Positions 9,107-17,765 of a DNA stretch of 64,000 nt are shown here, piece by piece (within the stretch, counting starts at the first letter, position 1; each line of letters opens with the position of its first letter). The position numbers and the translations under genes are program-made. Under the pieces are notes generated by a model. The model searched no databases, was not told the origin of the DNA, and was given only the letters and a program-made list of their open reading frames with translations. This stretch comes from Rhodophyticola porphyridii (lineage in GTDB: Bacteria > Pseudomonadota > Alphaproteobacteria > Rhodobacterales > Rhodobacteraceae). The DNA lies in the NCBI RefSeq assembly GCF_003688285.1, contig NZ_RCNT01000011.1, forward strand, positions 1 to 64,000, written 5' to 3'.

Positions 9107-9679
9107 ATGGTCGTTCTGAACAAGATATACACAAAAACCGGCGATGCCGGAGAAACCGCCCTTGGCGACGGCACCCGCGTGGCCAAGCACTCCATGCGGG
9201 TAGCAGCCTACGGGACGGTGGACGAGCTGAACGCCACGCTTGGCATGGCCCGTCTGGCCGCCGAAGGCGAGCTGGACGACAGGCTAGCCGCCATTCAGAA
9301 CGATCTGTTCGATCTGGGCGCCGACCTGTGCACGCCCGGCATGGAAAAGGACGCGGACCGGGAGTATCCGCCGCTTCGCATCGCCGAAAGTCAGGTGTTG
9401 CGGCTCGAGTCCGAAATCGACGGGATGAACGCGAAACTGACTCCGCTTCGCAGCTTCATCCTGCCGGGAGGGTCTGCGCTGGCCGCGCATCTGCATGTCT
9501 GCCGGACCGTGGCTCGCCGCGCAGAACGCATCAGCGTTGAACTGGCAACGATGGAGTCGGTCAATCCGGAGGGCGTGAAATATCTCAACCGCCTGTCCGA
9601 CTGGTTCTTCGTCGCCGGACGTATAGCCAATAACGACGGCAAGGACGATGTCTTGTGGGTGCCGGGGGCTAACCGCTGA
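9107..9679 (+). CDS. PduO-type ATP:cob(I)alamin adenosyltransferase
   Basis: A 190-residue enzyme that transfers the 5'-deoxyadenosyl group of ATP to cob(I)alamin, making adenosylcobalamin (coenzyme B12). The N-terminal ATP-binding segment IYTKTGDAGETALGDGTR and the C-terminal RTVARRAER plus LNRLSDWFFVAGR motifs are those of the PduO/MMAB fold, not CobA or EutT. The product is the cofactor of methylmalonyl- and ethylmalonyl-CoA mutases, which would fit the ethylmalonyl-CoA pathway suggested by mcd at 23.3 kb. It follows the HIG1 gene by 5 bp. Confidence 0.95.
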   Translation: MVVLNKIYTKTGDAGETALGDGTRVAKHSMRVAAYGTVDELNATLGMARLAAEGELDDRLAAIQNDLFDLGADLCTPGMEKDADREYPPLRIAESQVLRLESEIDGMNAKLTPLRSFILPGGSALAAHLHVCRTVARRAERISVELATMESVNPEGVKYLNRLSDWFFVAGRIANNDGKDDVLWVPGANR

Positions 9680-9772
9680 ACACGGGCGGCGGCCATCTCG
9701 GGGCCAGCACCACACGGACGGGCCAGGCGCGGACCGGCGCATGCCGTCTTCCCGGGGGCGGGTGGCGGCCAC

Positions 9773-9877
9773 GGTCATGCCGGTTCCCGAAGCTCGATCG
9801 GGGTGCCAGTTGGTCGCCGTTTCGCTCACCTGCGGGTCCGCTCATCCAGATCGCACACTGTGGCGTCCGGCATGACC
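9773..9877. repeat. 11-bp inverted repeat in intergenic region
   Basis: GGTCATGCCGG at 9773-9783 is the exact reverse complement of CCGGCATGACC at 9867-9877, with 83 bp between the arms. It could be a decayed repeat or part of a structured RNA; the distance makes it a poor terminator. Confidence 0.5.
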
Positions 9878-10149
9878 GGTTTTCTTTCCCTGCGAAACAA
9901 TCCGTGATCCCGTCTGACGGCGCAAGGACCTTGGGTCCTCCATCCTGCCGCGGCCACGGCGGCACTTGTCATCCGGCACCAGATCGATGCCGGAAGGCCT
10001 CTAATATCAGGGGGCCTGCGCCGCAGCCCGTTTCGCGCCGAAGACTACCCGGGTTATCCCAATAACCGCCTTCCTCTGACCGCTTCTCTCCTGTTTCGGC
10101 GGAACGGCACGACCCTGCCGCTCCGGCGGTAACGTTACGGGATCGCCAA

Positions 10150-10175
10150 TTGACGAGTGGGAATTCTGATATACT
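10150..10175 (+). promoter_or_regulatory. Extended -10 promoter for trhA-like gene
   Basis: TG-A-TATACT at 10167-10175 matches an extended -10 element (TGnTATAAT-like). A TTGACG at 10150-10155 lies only 14 nt upstream, too short for a standard -35 spacing, so the extended -10 probably does the work. The predicted start would leave a leader of roughly 20-25 nt before ATG 10205. Confidence 0.5.
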
Positions 10176-10204
10176 CTAAAGGTATATACAAATCAGGGCG
10201 CACC

Positions 10205-10864
10205 ATGTTGCCACGCCGTCAGCCAGATGCCTACAGCCGCGCCGAATATGTGTCGGACGCGGTGGTGCATGTGTCGGGACTGTCGGCGGCGATGATCGGC
10301 GGTCCGGTGATGATCACACTGGCCGCCGTCTGGATTGGTGACGCCACGATCATCACGGCCACGGCTATCTACAGCGTCTGCCTGATCGCGATGCTGCTTT
10401 GCTCGGCGCTTTACAACATGATCCTGACGCCAAGCTGGCAGGATCGGCTGCGCCGCATCGACCAGTCCGCGATCTATCTCAAGATCGCAGGAACCTACAC
10501 CCCGGTGCTTGTGTTGACCGGGGCCCATGCCGGGTGGTTTCTGGCGGGCATATGGGGCGTGGCGCTGGCCGGTGCCTCTATCATCCTGTTCAGCGCCCGG
10601 CGCCACCGCTACCTCGCCCTGGCGCTTTACCTGGGCCTGGGCTGGGCCGGGGTCGCCTTTGGCGGGCCGATCCTCGCGGGTCTCAGTCAGGCCGGGCTGA
10701 TCCTCCTGCTGATCGGCGGGTTGACCTATACCGCCGGTGTCGTCTTCCACGTGTGGGAAAACCTGCCCTTTCACAACACAATCTGGCACGTCTTCGTTCT
10801 GGTGGCGTCGGGCGTGATTTACGCCGCCGTTCTGGTCGAGCTGGCCCACGCCGCCGGCAGTTGA
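10205..10864 (+). CDS. trhA: Hemolysin III / TrhA (PAQR) family membrane protein
   Basis: A 219-residue seven-helix membrane protein. The PAQR family signatures are present: an early EYVSDAVVHVSG, SALYNM (S-x-x-Y/H) and the histidine pair near the end (VFHVWE and FHNTIWHVFVL) that bind zinc in relatives. Members are called hemolysin III or TrhA and influence membrane energetics and lipid state; haemolysis is not an established physiological role. The start ATG 10205 follows a strong extended -10 promoter. A GTG at 10157 in frame would lie upstream of the promoter and is rejected. Confidence 0.92.
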   Translation: MLPRRQPDAYSRAEYVSDAVVHVSGLSAAMIGGPVMITLAAVWIGDATIITATAIYSVCLIAMLLCSALYNMILTPSWQDRLRRIDQSAIYLKIAGTYTPVLVLTGAHAGWFLAGIWGVALAGASIILFSARRHRYLALALYLGLGWAGVAFGGPILAGLSQAGLILLLIGGLTYTAGVVFHVWENLPFHNTIWHVFVLVASGVIYAAVLVELAHAAGS

Positions 10865-11015
10865 CGTAACATCAGAGCAACGTAACGCGGCGTCGCAAAT
10901 CTCTCCTGCGTCGATTTTGGACTGTTTTCACCTGCCCAAGAACGATAACAAACCTCGGGAATGAAGGATGTGTCTGGGCCATTCCGCCCGGTGCAAGAAC
11001 AGGAGTGACGTGCAG

Positions 11016-11777
11016 ATGAAGGTGTTGGTGCCTGTGAAGCGCGTGATTGACTACAACGTGAAGGTCCGTGTGAAGGCGGACGGGTCCGGGGTCGATCTCG
11101 CCAATGTCAAAATGTCGATGAACCCATTTGACGAGATCGCCGTGGAAGAGGCCATCCGCCTGCGCGAAGCCGGCAAGGCGGAAGAGGTCGTCGCTGTATC
11201 GATCGGTGTCAAACAGGCGCAGGAAACCCTGCGCACCGCGCTGGCCATGGGCGCCGACCGGGCCATTCTGGTTATCGCCGCCGACGATGTTCACCAGGAT
11301 ATCGAGCCGCTGGCGGTCGCGAAAATCCTGAAAGCCGTGATCGACGAGGAACAGCCCGGGCTGGTTCTGGCCGGCAAACAGGCCATCGACAACGACATGA
11401 ACGCCACCGGCCAGATGCTTGCCGCCATTCTGGGCTGGTCTCAGGCCACATTCGCGTCGGGCATCGAGATCGACGGCGACAGCGCGAAAGTCACCCGTGA
11501 GGTCGATGGCGGTTTGCAGACCATCGACGTGAAGATGCCCGCCATCGTCACGGTCGACCTGCGCCTGAACGAGCCGCGCTATGCCAGCCTGCCGAACATC
11601 ATGAAAGCCAAGAAGAAACCGCTGGATGAAAAGACGGCCGCCGATTACGGCGTCGATGTCACACCCCGGCTGGAGATCCTGAAAACCGCCGAGCCCGAAA
11701 GCCGCAAGGCCGGGGTGATGGTCGGTTCGGTTGACGAACTGATTGCGAAACTCAAAGACGAAGCGGGGGTGATCTGA
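11016..11777 (+). CDS. etfB: Electron transfer flavoprotein subunit beta
   Basis: A 253-residue ETF beta subunit. It opens with [19 protein letters not shown] and carries the AMP-binding and partner-recognition regions, including [26 protein letters not shown] and the recognition-loop segment [14 protein letters not shown]. With EtfA it takes electrons from acyl-CoA dehydrogenases (such as Mcd in this window) and passes them to ETF-ubiquinone oxidoreductase. AGGAG lies about 12 nt upstream of ATG 11016. Its stop overlaps the etfA start (TGATG). Confidence 0.97.
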   Translation: MKVLVPVKRVIDYNVKVRVKADGSGVDLANVKMSMNPFDEIAVEEAIRLREAGKAEEVVAVSIGVKQAQETLRTALAMGADRAILVIAADDVHQDIEPLAVAKILKAVIDEEQPGLVLAGKQAIDNDMNATGQMLAAILGWSQATFASGIEIDGDSAKVTREVDGGLQTIDVKMPAIVTVDLRLNEPRYASLPNIMKAKKKPLDEKTAADYGVDVTPRLEILKTAEPESRKAGVMVGSVDELIAKLKDEAGVI

Positions 11778-12706
11778 TGGCTGTTCTGGTTCTTGCCGAA
11801 GTGACCGACGGCGCGCTGGCGATGGATGCCACCGCCAAGGCCGTGACTGCCGCGAAAGCGCTTGGCGATGTGACCCTGCTGTGCGTCGGCGCATCGGCCA
11901 AAGCCGCCTCGGAAGAGGCCAGCACCATCGACGGTGTGGCCAAGGTGCTCTGCGCCGAAGACCCGCTTTACGGCCACCGCCTGGCCGAGCCGGTCGCCGA
12001 TCTGATCGTCAGCCTTGCGGGCGACTACACCCACATCACCGCACCCGCGACGACGGATGCGAAAAACATCATGCCGCGCGTTGCGGCGCTGCTCGACGTG
12101 ATGGTGATCTCCGACGCGACCGCCGTGGTCGATGCCGATACGTTCGAGCGCCCGGTCTATGCGGGCAACGCGGTCCAGACAGTGAAATCCTCCGACGCCA
12201 CGAAGGTCATCACCTTCCGGACCTCTACCTTCGATGCGGCGCCCACCGGCGGCGCCGCTCCGGTGGAGATGATCGGCGCCGCGGGCGATCCCGGCCTCTC
12301 CTCCTGGGTGGAAGACAAGGTCGCGGCCTCCGATCGGCCCGAACTGACCTCCGCCGGCATCGTCGTCTCCGGCGGGCGCGGCGTGGGCTCTGAAGAGCAG
12401 TTCGCGATCATCGAAGGTCTGGCCGACAAGCTGGGCGCCGCGGTCGGGGCCTCCCGCGCGGCGGTCGACAGCGGCTACGCTCCGAATGACTGGCAGGTGG
12501 GACAGACCGGCAAGGTCGTGGCCCCGGATCTTTACATCGCCGTTGGCATTTCAGGCGCGATTCAGCACCTTGCCGGCATGAAAGACAGCAAGGTCATCGT
12601 TGCGATCAACAAGGACGAGGAAGCGCCGATTTTCCAGGTCGCCGATTACGGCCTTGTTGCGGATCTTTTCGACGCCGTGCCCGAGCTGACCGAAAAACTC
12701 GGCTGA
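11777..12706 (+). CDS. etfA: Electron transfer flavoprotein subunit alpha
   Basis: A 309-residue ETF alpha subunit that binds FAD through its C-terminal domain: [34 protein letters not shown] and [16 protein letters not shown] are the characteristic segments. It forms the heterodimer with EtfB. The start overlaps the etfB stop, so the two are translationally coupled. The pair is closed by a strong intrinsic terminator and is followed, after a divergently oriented gene, by hbd. Confidence 0.97.
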   Translation: MAVLVLAEVTDGALAMDATAKAVTAAKALGDVTLLCVGASAKAASEEASTIDGVAKVLCAEDPLYGHRLAEPVADLIVSLAGDYTHITAPATTDAKNIMPRVAALLDVMVISDATAVVDADTFERPVYAGNAVQTVKSSDATKVITFRTSTFDAAPTGGAAPVEMIGAAGDPGLSSWVEDKVAASDRPELTSAGIVVSGGRGVGSEEQFAIIEGLADKLGAAVGASRAAVDSGYAPNDWQVGQTGKVVAPDLYIAVGISGAIQHLAGMKDSKVIVAINKDEEAPIFQVADYGLVADLFDAVPELTEKLG

Positions 12707-12730
12707 CCCCGGGGCCATCGTTTCACGCTG

Positions 12731-12763
12731 AAAAAGCCCGTCGGTCCGACCGGCGGGCTTTTT
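12731..12763 (+). terminator. Intrinsic terminator after etfA (works on both strands)
   Basis: An 11-bp stem (one G-T wobble) pairs 12735-12745 with 12749-12759 around a CCG loop and is followed by TTTTT to 12763. A run of five A precedes it, so it can also end the minus-strand DUF6473 gene, whose stop codon is at 12765. Confidence 0.92.
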
Positions 12764-12764
12764 G

Positions 12765-13586
12765 TCATCCGGCAAGACGTTGCGCCAGTTCCTCCGCCGC
12801 GCGGGCGTGAACCATCGGGCCCGGCAGCACCCTGGCCGCCGCCTCCTCCCGGAGCGCGAAGAACATGCCGCGGGTCGGCGTCTGCCGCTCCGCCTCCGCT
12901 GTGACCGCCAGACTGAGCGACGCGGCCTCCGCAGCCACCTCCTCCAGCATGTCCGCGGTGATGAACAGCGGGTCGCTGCCCAATGCATTCTCCCTCGGCT
13001 CCTGCTCAGGGGTATGATCGGCGATCCAGAGCAGATGCACGGGCACCTTGATCCGCCCCATCAGCTGGCGCATTCGGGCAAGCCAGGCCTGTTGCAGTTC
13101 GTCCACCACGATCCGGAACCGGTCCCTTGACAGCACCTGCAAGGTCGACAGCATGTGCCGCGTGAAATGAAACTCGGTAAAATCGACGTCCCGATAAATA
13201 GTCTGCAGCAGGCTGGAGGCTTTCAGGAACCTGTCATTGCGGCGCGGATGCACCTGATAGAACCGGTTGGTCATGTTCTGGGCCCCGGTGATTTGCAGCA
13301 CCACCGCGTCGGCCCCTTCGATAGCCCCGGCGATCGCCTTGTCATTCAGGATCAGATCAAGCCCGCCATTCATCGCCCCCATATTCACCACAGGGCGATC
13401 CAGCCGATCGCCCAGTTGCTCGGGAAAGGGCGCACTGACGAACTTTCCATAGGTCTCCGACGCACCGAGACAGAGTATGTATGGTCCGCTCAGATCCTGC
13501 GCCGGACCGCGAAACATCATTTGCGAGCCGGGATACTGTACCGGCTGATATTCAAGGGGCCCATGCCCCGGTTGTGCAAAGCTCAT
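12765..13586 (-). CDS. DUF6473 family protein
   Basis: A 273-residue protein of a family seen mostly in Rhodobacterales. Near the N-terminus it has a GDSL/SGNH-hydrolase-like start ([14 protein letters not shown]) followed by [17 protein letters not shown] and [16 protein letters not shown], so a hydrolase-like or sulphotransferase-partner fold is possible, but no catalytic set is proven. I use ATG at 13584-13586, preceded by GGTGGGAG; the frame reaches back to 13829 but that would overlap the hbd promoter and start. It converges on etfA across a shared terminator. Confidence 0.82.
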   Translation of the reverse strand: MSFAQPGHGPLEYQPVQYPGSQMMFRGPAQDLSGPYILCLGASETYGKFVSAPFPEQLGDRLDRPVVNMGAMNGGLDLILNDKAIAGAIEGADAVVLQITGAQNMTNRFYQVHPRRNDRFLKASSLLQTIYRDVDFTEFHFTRHMLSTLQVLSRDRFRIVVDELQQAWLARMRQLMGRIKVPVHLLWIADHTPEQEPRENALGSDPLFITADMLEEVAAEAASLSLAVTAEAERQTPTRGMFFALREEAAARVLPGPMVHARAAEELAQRLAG

Positions 13587-13769
13587 CGCTTGGCTCCCAC
13601 CTTGTTTCGACTCACCCGAGCCCAATCTCGCGCGGAGCCGTTTCCAAAGGGCTAAACGGCAAAATTGAGGAGCTTTTTCGCAGAATCCATCACGGTTCAG
13701 GGCCCTTGTGCGCAGGCGCGAACGAGGCCTATGGTGCGGCGGAAATCGGACGCGGAAAGGATGCCAGGC

Positions 13770-14645
13770 ATGGACATTCAGAAGATCGGTATCGTCGGCG
13801 CGGGACAAATGGGCAACGGCATCGCCCATGTCTGTGCGCTTGCGGGCTATGACGTTGTTCTGAATGATATTTCCCAGGATATGCTCGACAAGGCCTTGGC
13901 CCTGATAGACCGCAATCTGGAACGCCAGGTCAGTCGCGGAAAAATCAGCGATGAAGAAAAACAGTCCGCCATGGCGCGGATTTCCACGACGCTGGTTCTG
14001 ACCGAACTGGGGCCGTCAGATCTGATTATCGAAGCCGCCACGGAACGAGAGACCGTCAAGCAGGCGATCTTCGAAGATCTTTTGCCGCACCTGAAACCCG
14101 AAACGATCCTCACGTCAAACACATCCTCGATCTCGATCACTCGGCTGGCCAGCCGCACCGACAGACCCGAGAAGTTCATGGGCTTTCACTTCATGAACCC
14201 GGTGCCGGTCATGCAACTGGTCGAACTGATCCGCGGCATCGCCACCGACGAGGCGACGTTCGCCGCCTGCAAGGCGGTGGTCGATAAGCTGGGCAAGACC
14301 GCCGCCACGGCGGAGGATTTCCCCGCCTTCATCGTCAACCGGATCCTGATGCCGATGATCAACGAAGCGGTCTACACGCTCTATGAAGGCGTCGGTAATG
14401 TCCGCTCAATCGACGAATCGCTGAAACTGGGAGCCAACCATCCGATGGGGCCGCTGGAGCTTGCGGATTTCATCGGTCTGGATACCTGTCTGGCAATCAT
14501 GAACGTCCTTCACGACGGGCTGGCGGACACGAAATACCGGCCCTGCCCGCTGCTCACCAAATATGTCGAGGCCGGTTGGCTTGGCCGCAAGACCGAGCGC
14601 GGGTTCTACGACTACCGTGGCGACACGCCCGTCCCGACACGGTGA
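13770..14645 (+). CDS. hbd: 3-hydroxybutyryl-CoA dehydrogenase
   Basis: A 291-residue NAD(P)-dependent enzyme of short-chain 3-hydroxyacyl-CoA oxidation/reduction. The Rossmann motif GAGQMGNGIA is at residues 10-19, the catalytic histidine region is HFMNPVPVMQLVE, and the C-terminal dimer domain carries NHPMGPLELADFIGLD and GRKTERGFYDY. In Rhodobacterales it can serve fatty-acid or polyhydroxybutyrate/ethylmalonyl-CoA pathway metabolism. The start ATG 13770 has GGAAAGG 9 nt upstream. It lies close to etfBA, its likely functional partners in acyl-CoA metabolism. Confidence 0.95.
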   Translation: MDIQKIGIVGAGQMGNGIAHVCALAGYDVVLNDISQDMLDKALALIDRNLERQVSRGKISDEEKQSAMARISTTLVLTELGPSDLIIEAATERETVKQAIFEDLLPHLKPETILTSNTSSISITRLASRTDRPEKFMGFHFMNPVPVMQLVELIRGIATDEATFAACKAVVDKLGKTAATAEDFPAFIVNRILMPMINEAVYTLYEGVGNVRSIDESLKLGANHPMGPLELADFIGLDTCLAIMNVLHDGLADTKYRPCPLLTKYVEAGWLGRKTERGFYDYRGDTPVPTR

Positions 14646-14702
14646 ATGCGGGCGGAAGCCGGTTCGCAGCGTTGGCGCGAAACCTGCGGTGCCCGGCGCA
14701 GA

Positions 14703-15602
14703 TTACGCCTGATCGGGGTTCTCTTTCAGCGACAGCGTCCTGGCGCGCAGCCACGCCATGAACTGGCGCGGGTTTCCGATCCGCGTTTCCCAATCCGCAG
14801 GCGGTATCGGGTTGCCGATGATCGGGGCCTGCGGCTTGTCGAATGCGTGCACGACTTCATGGATCAGCATGCCCTGCCGCAATACCGGGGAAATCCGGTT
14901 GGCGATCTGATACCAGCGTGAATTGGACCCCTGGAAGAAACAGGGCACGATCGTGGCTCCGGATTTGCGGATCATCTTGGCGGTGAACACGTTCCATTCC
15001 GCCTCGATCGCGGGGCCCATCATGGTTTTCGAGGCCGCCACCACGCCGGAGGGGAACAGCGCGATCAACCCTTTGTGCTCCAGATGGTCCATGGCCTGCG
15101 CACGCATCTCGATCATCATCTTCTGCGCATCCGGCTGATGCGGGAACGGGACCGGGATCATGTAGCTGGCCGCGCTGTCGTCGATCCCTGTGAGAATGGA
15201 GCGGCTGAGAATCCGATAATCGTCACGCCGCCGCCCGATCAGGTCGGCCAGAATCATGCCATCGACAAGCCCGTGAGGATGGTTGGCGACAAACACGACC
15301 GGACCCGCCGAAGGGATGCGGTCAAGCTGCGCCTGCGGGGTCTGCAATTCTATCCCCATGGCCTTCATCGTCGCGGGCCAGAAGGCCTGACCGGACGGGG
15401 CACCGAGACGCTCGAACTCGCGCACGCGGCGCATGATCGTCAGCTTTCCGGTCATCCATTCGATGGCCTTGATGGAATGCCGCGTCAGAGCGCTGTCAAA
15501 GGAATTGGCATAGGTCAGCGTGCGGTGGTCGTACACAATGGAAGAGCGCCGGCCAACCTGCCGATTTCTGGGTTTCACACTGGGCGTGGTGATATCGGTC
15601 AA
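14703..15602 (-). CDS. Lysophospholipid acyltransferase family protein
   Basis: A 299-residue acyltransferase-like protein. The active-site motif is NHPHGLVDG, the spacing seen in the OlsA/PlsC-like branch, followed by LFPSGVVA (the EGTR-equivalent block, here with Ser instead of Glu) and a late VPCFFQGSNS segment. It probably acylates a lysophospholipid or ornithine lipid at the inner membrane. The only possible start is TTG at 15600-15602: the HPr stop codon lies in the same frame just upstream and no other start intervenes; GGGGACAGG serves as ribosome-binding site. It is the last gene of the minus-strand PTS cluster. Confidence 0.85.
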   Translation of the reverse strand: MTDITTPSVKPRNRQVGRRSSIVYDHRTLTYANSFDSALTRHSIKAIEWMTGKLTIMRRVREFERLGAPSGQAFWPATMKAMGIELQTPQAQLDRIPSAGPVVFVANHPHGLVDGMILADLIGRRRDDYRILSRSILTGIDDSAASYMIPVPFPHQPDAQKMMIEMRAQAMDHLEHKGLIALFPSGVVAASKTMMGPAIEAEWNVFTAKMIRKSGATIVPCFFQGSNSRWYQIANRISPVLRQGMLIHEVVHAFDKPQAPIIGNPIPPADWETRIGNPRQFMAWLRARTLSLKENPDQA

Positions 15603-15638
15603 CGCACCCTGTCCCCTCGGGCTTCCCTCGGCACGGGG

Positions 15639-15917
15639 TCAGTTGCCTTCGCCAAACTTGTCGGCCACCAGGGCTTCCAATGCATCGGCCAAGGCCTCGG
15701 CATCCGTGCCACATGTTTCAACCTCAATAGAGGTTCCTTGAGAGGCTGCCAACATCAAAAGGCCCATAATCGAGTCCCCGGCAGCACTTAGCCCATCCCG
15801 CCTAACGGTCGCCTTGGCGTCAAATTCCTCGACGACTTCGACGAATCTGGCCGAGGCGCGGGCGTGCAGCCCCTTGATGTTCACGATCTTCAGATCGCGG
15901 ATGACCGGGTCGCTCAT
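15639..15917 (-). CDS. ptsH: HPr family phosphocarrier protein
   Basis: A 92-residue HPr. His18 in GLHARASARF is the PEP-dependent phosphorylation site, and Ser49 in GDSIMGLLML is the HprK-type regulatory site. Both are intact, so this HPr can be phosphorylated by EI and by the HprK-like kinase encoded 1.4 kb upstream in the same operon. The start overlaps the EIIA stop (ATGA at 15914-15917). There is no sugar permease nearby, which fits the regulatory PTS of alphaproteobacteria. Confidence 0.96.
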   Translation of the reverse strand: MSDPVIRDLKIVNIKGLHARASARFVEVVEEFDAKATVRRDGLSAAGDSIMGLLMLAASQGTSIEVETCGTDAEALADALEALVADKFGEGN

Positions 15918-16306
15918 TCAGGGGCACCATCGAAGCTGTCGATGTAGCGCCGTCCGGCCTCGGCCGCGCGGTCGACTGCGATCTCGACGGGCAGATGCCG
16001 GGACTTCGCCAGCTTGATCAACATCGGCAGGTTCACACCAGTCAGGATCTTGCGGTTCTGTGGCCGGCAGGCCTTCAGCGACAGGTTGGAGGGCGATCCG
16101 CCATACATATCGGTCACCACGACCACGCCATCCCCGGTATCGACCTGATCCGCGGCTTCGCAGATCTCGAACATCCGCGCGGCCCGGTCGTCATCGGCAC
16201 CGACCGGGATCGCGATTACCGCTGCCTGCTGGCCGACAACATGCTCGGTCGCGTTCAAAAGCTCCCGCGCCAGGCCTCCATGTGCAACGATAACGATACC
16301 GATCAA
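15914..16306 (-). CDS. PTS EIIA component, mannose family
   Basis: A 130-residue EIIA-Man domain protein. The phosphoacceptor is His9 in VAHGGLA, and the later TDMYGGSPSNLS block is typical of the fold. It would receive phosphate from HPr; with no IIB/IIC partner nearby its role is presumably regulatory. It overlaps the ptsH start by ATGA and follows rapZ by 17 bp. Confidence 0.94.
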   Translation of the reverse strand: MIGIVIVAHGGLARELLNATEHVVGQQAAVIAIPVGADDDRAARMFEICEAADQVDTGDGVVVVTDMYGGSPSNLSLKACRPQNRKILTGVNLPMLIKLAKSRHLPVEIAVDRAAEAGRRYIDSFDGAPE

Positions 16307-16323
16307 CTCTTGTGCTTTCCGGC

Positions 16324-17253
16324 TTACGGCGTCTGGATTACGCCACGCCTCTCCAGTTCCCGATGTCTTTTAGACACCTGCCATCCGGCACGCGCAAGAT
16401 GGGCGGCCAGGTTTTCGGCCATTGCGACCGACCGGTGTTGCCCCCCGGTACAACCGAAGGCCACATTCAGATGACTTTTGCCCTCGTCACGATAGGCGGG
16501 CAGTAGCGTTTCGATCAACTGCGTCACCTGATCGGCGAAGGCCGGAAACCGGGGATCGTCGGCGATGTAAGCCGCCACCGCAGGGTCGCGGCCATCCAGT
16601 GCGCGCAGATCGTCCCGCCAGTAGGGGTTGCGCAGGAACCGGCAGTCGAAAACCAGATCGGCACCGGTGGGCAGCCCGCGCTTGTAGGAGAATGACTGAA
16701 CCGATAGCGCCAGCTTCTGCTGCCCGCCCGAGGCAAACCAGCGGTTGATCTCGGCGCGCAGGTCATGGGGCGTCATCTCGGATGTGTCGATCAGAATACC
16801 GGCGCGGGCCCGCACCGGGGCCAACAGATCCTGCTCCAGCCGGATGCCGAGCATCGGCTGGTCTTCCGGCGCCAGCGGGTGGCGACGCCGGGTTTCGGAG
16901 TAGCGGCGCTCCAAAACCTCGGCGGCACAATCGAGAAAGACCAGGTCGGCGAGGATTTCGGGATCGGCGGCAAGCCTGTCGACCGCGGCGATCAGGGCCT
17001 GTGCGCTGAAATCGCGATTTCTGGGATCCGTGCCAAGCGCCAGCGGGCGGGTGATCGGCGGGCCCTCCAGCAGCCGCGGCAGGAGGCTGAGCGGGAGATT
17101 GTCGATCGCCTCGAAGCCCAGATCCTCCAGCGCGCGGATGGCCGTGGACCGGCCTGCTCCGGACGGACCGGAGACAAAGACGACCCGCGCGGCTTCCTCC
17201 GCCATGGCGGTCAGGGCACCGTCTTCCTGTCGGGATCTGTCTGGCTCAGGCAT
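16324..17253 (-). CDS. rapZ: RNase adapter protein RapZ / YvcJ family P-loop protein
   Basis: A 309-residue RapZ-family protein: an N-terminal P-loop ATPase domain and a C-terminal domain with the family signature [12 protein letters not shown], where RNA or metabolite binding occurs in E. coli RapZ. The Walker A is GPSGAGRST (about 29-37), with arginine where lysine is usual. The later GTDPRNRDF and [22 protein letters not shown] blocks are typical. I use ATG 17253 because GGTGGAG lies directly upstream; a TTG at 17268 would add five residues. It sits between hprK and EIIA in the operon, as in other alphaproteobacteria. Confidence 0.94.
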   Translation of the reverse strand: MPEPDRSRQEDGALTAMAEEAARVVFVSGPSGAGRSTAIRALEDLGFEAIDNLPLSLLPRLLEGPPITRPLALGTDPRNRDFSAQALIAAVDRLAADPEILADLVFLDCAAEVLERRYSETRRRHPLAPEDQPMLGIRLEQDLLAPVRARAGILIDTSEMTPHDLRAEINRWFASGGQQKLALSVQSFSYKRGLPTGADLVFDCRFLRNPYWRDDLRALDGRDPAVAAYIADDPRFPAFADQVTQLIETLLPAYRDEGKSHLNVAFGCTGGQHRSVAMAENLAAHLARAGWQVSKRHRELERRGVIQTP

Positions 17254-17281
17254 CGGGTTCTCCACCAAGGGTGCCGGGGGC

Positions 17282-17761
17282 TCAAGCCACGCGTCCGCCG
17301 CGCAGATACTGGATCAGCACCGCCCAGAGCGTGGGCTGACCGGCGCCATGGATCAACTCCGCGCTGGCACCGGCCCAAGCGACCTTCCGTCGCGGCGGCA
17401 GGCGCCGATTGTCGTCGCGGCCAAGGTCCACGGCCAGCCGCAAGGGGACCGGAGCCCGGGCGAGGCCCGCGGAGAGAAGGCCCACATGCCGCGCCTCGAT
17501 CATCGCGGGCGCCTCGGGCGGCGCGCTCAGCATCAGGGTCCCGTCGCGCACCGAAACCCACACACCGTCATCCGCGATAAGGTCCGCGCCATGGGCCATC
17601 AGCATCAGCGCGAGAGCCGATTTGCCGCTCCCCGACGGGCCGAGCAGCAGCACGCCCTGCCCTTGCAGGCTAACGGCAGTCCCATGGCAATGCAGGTGAT
17701 CCTCGAACGCGGTGCCGCAGGTTTCCAGAGCACGGACAAGAACGGCCGCGTCCTGATCCAT
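17282..17761 (-). CDS. hprK: Short HPr kinase/phosphorylase (catalytic domain only)
   Basis: A 159-residue protein equal to the C-terminal kinase domain of HprK/P; the N-terminal half of the Gram-positive enzyme is absent, as usual in alphaproteobacteria. The Walker A GPSGSGKS is at residues 41-48 and the catalytic acidic pair is Asp64-Asp65 (LIADDGV). It would phosphorylate HPr on Ser49. The start is ATG 17761, 4 bp after the chvG stop; a TTG at 17800 would overlap chvG. The missing oligomerisation domain leaves open whether it is also a phosphorylase. Confidence 0.93.
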   Translation of the reverse strand: MDQDAAVLVRALETCGTAFEDHLHCHGTAVSLQGQGVLLLGPSGSGKSALALMLMAHGADLIADDGVWVSVRDGTLMLSAPPEAPAMIEARHVGLLSAGLARAPVPLRLAVDLGRDDNRRLPPRRKVAWAGASAELIHGAGQPTLWAVLIQYLRGGRVA

Positions 17762-17765
17762 CGCG

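Larger units (their letters stand above)
9680..10204. other. Non-coding stretch of 525 bp before trhA-like gene
   Basis: No frame here shows a recognisable protein, a good ribosome-binding site or family motifs; the open frames on the minus strand are arginine/proline-rich and look like shadows of GC-rich DNA. It contains an 11-bp inverted repeat (9773-9783 and 9867-9877) and, at its right end, the extended -10 promoter of the next gene. The TGCCGGAAGG and similar GC-rich words give no further structure I can defend. Confidence 0.6.

Noticed and set aside
9669-9965. 98-codon minus-strand frame in the gap before the TrhA-like gene
   Set aside because: Arginine/proline-rich, overlaps the adenosyltransferase end, no ribosome-binding site or family signature.
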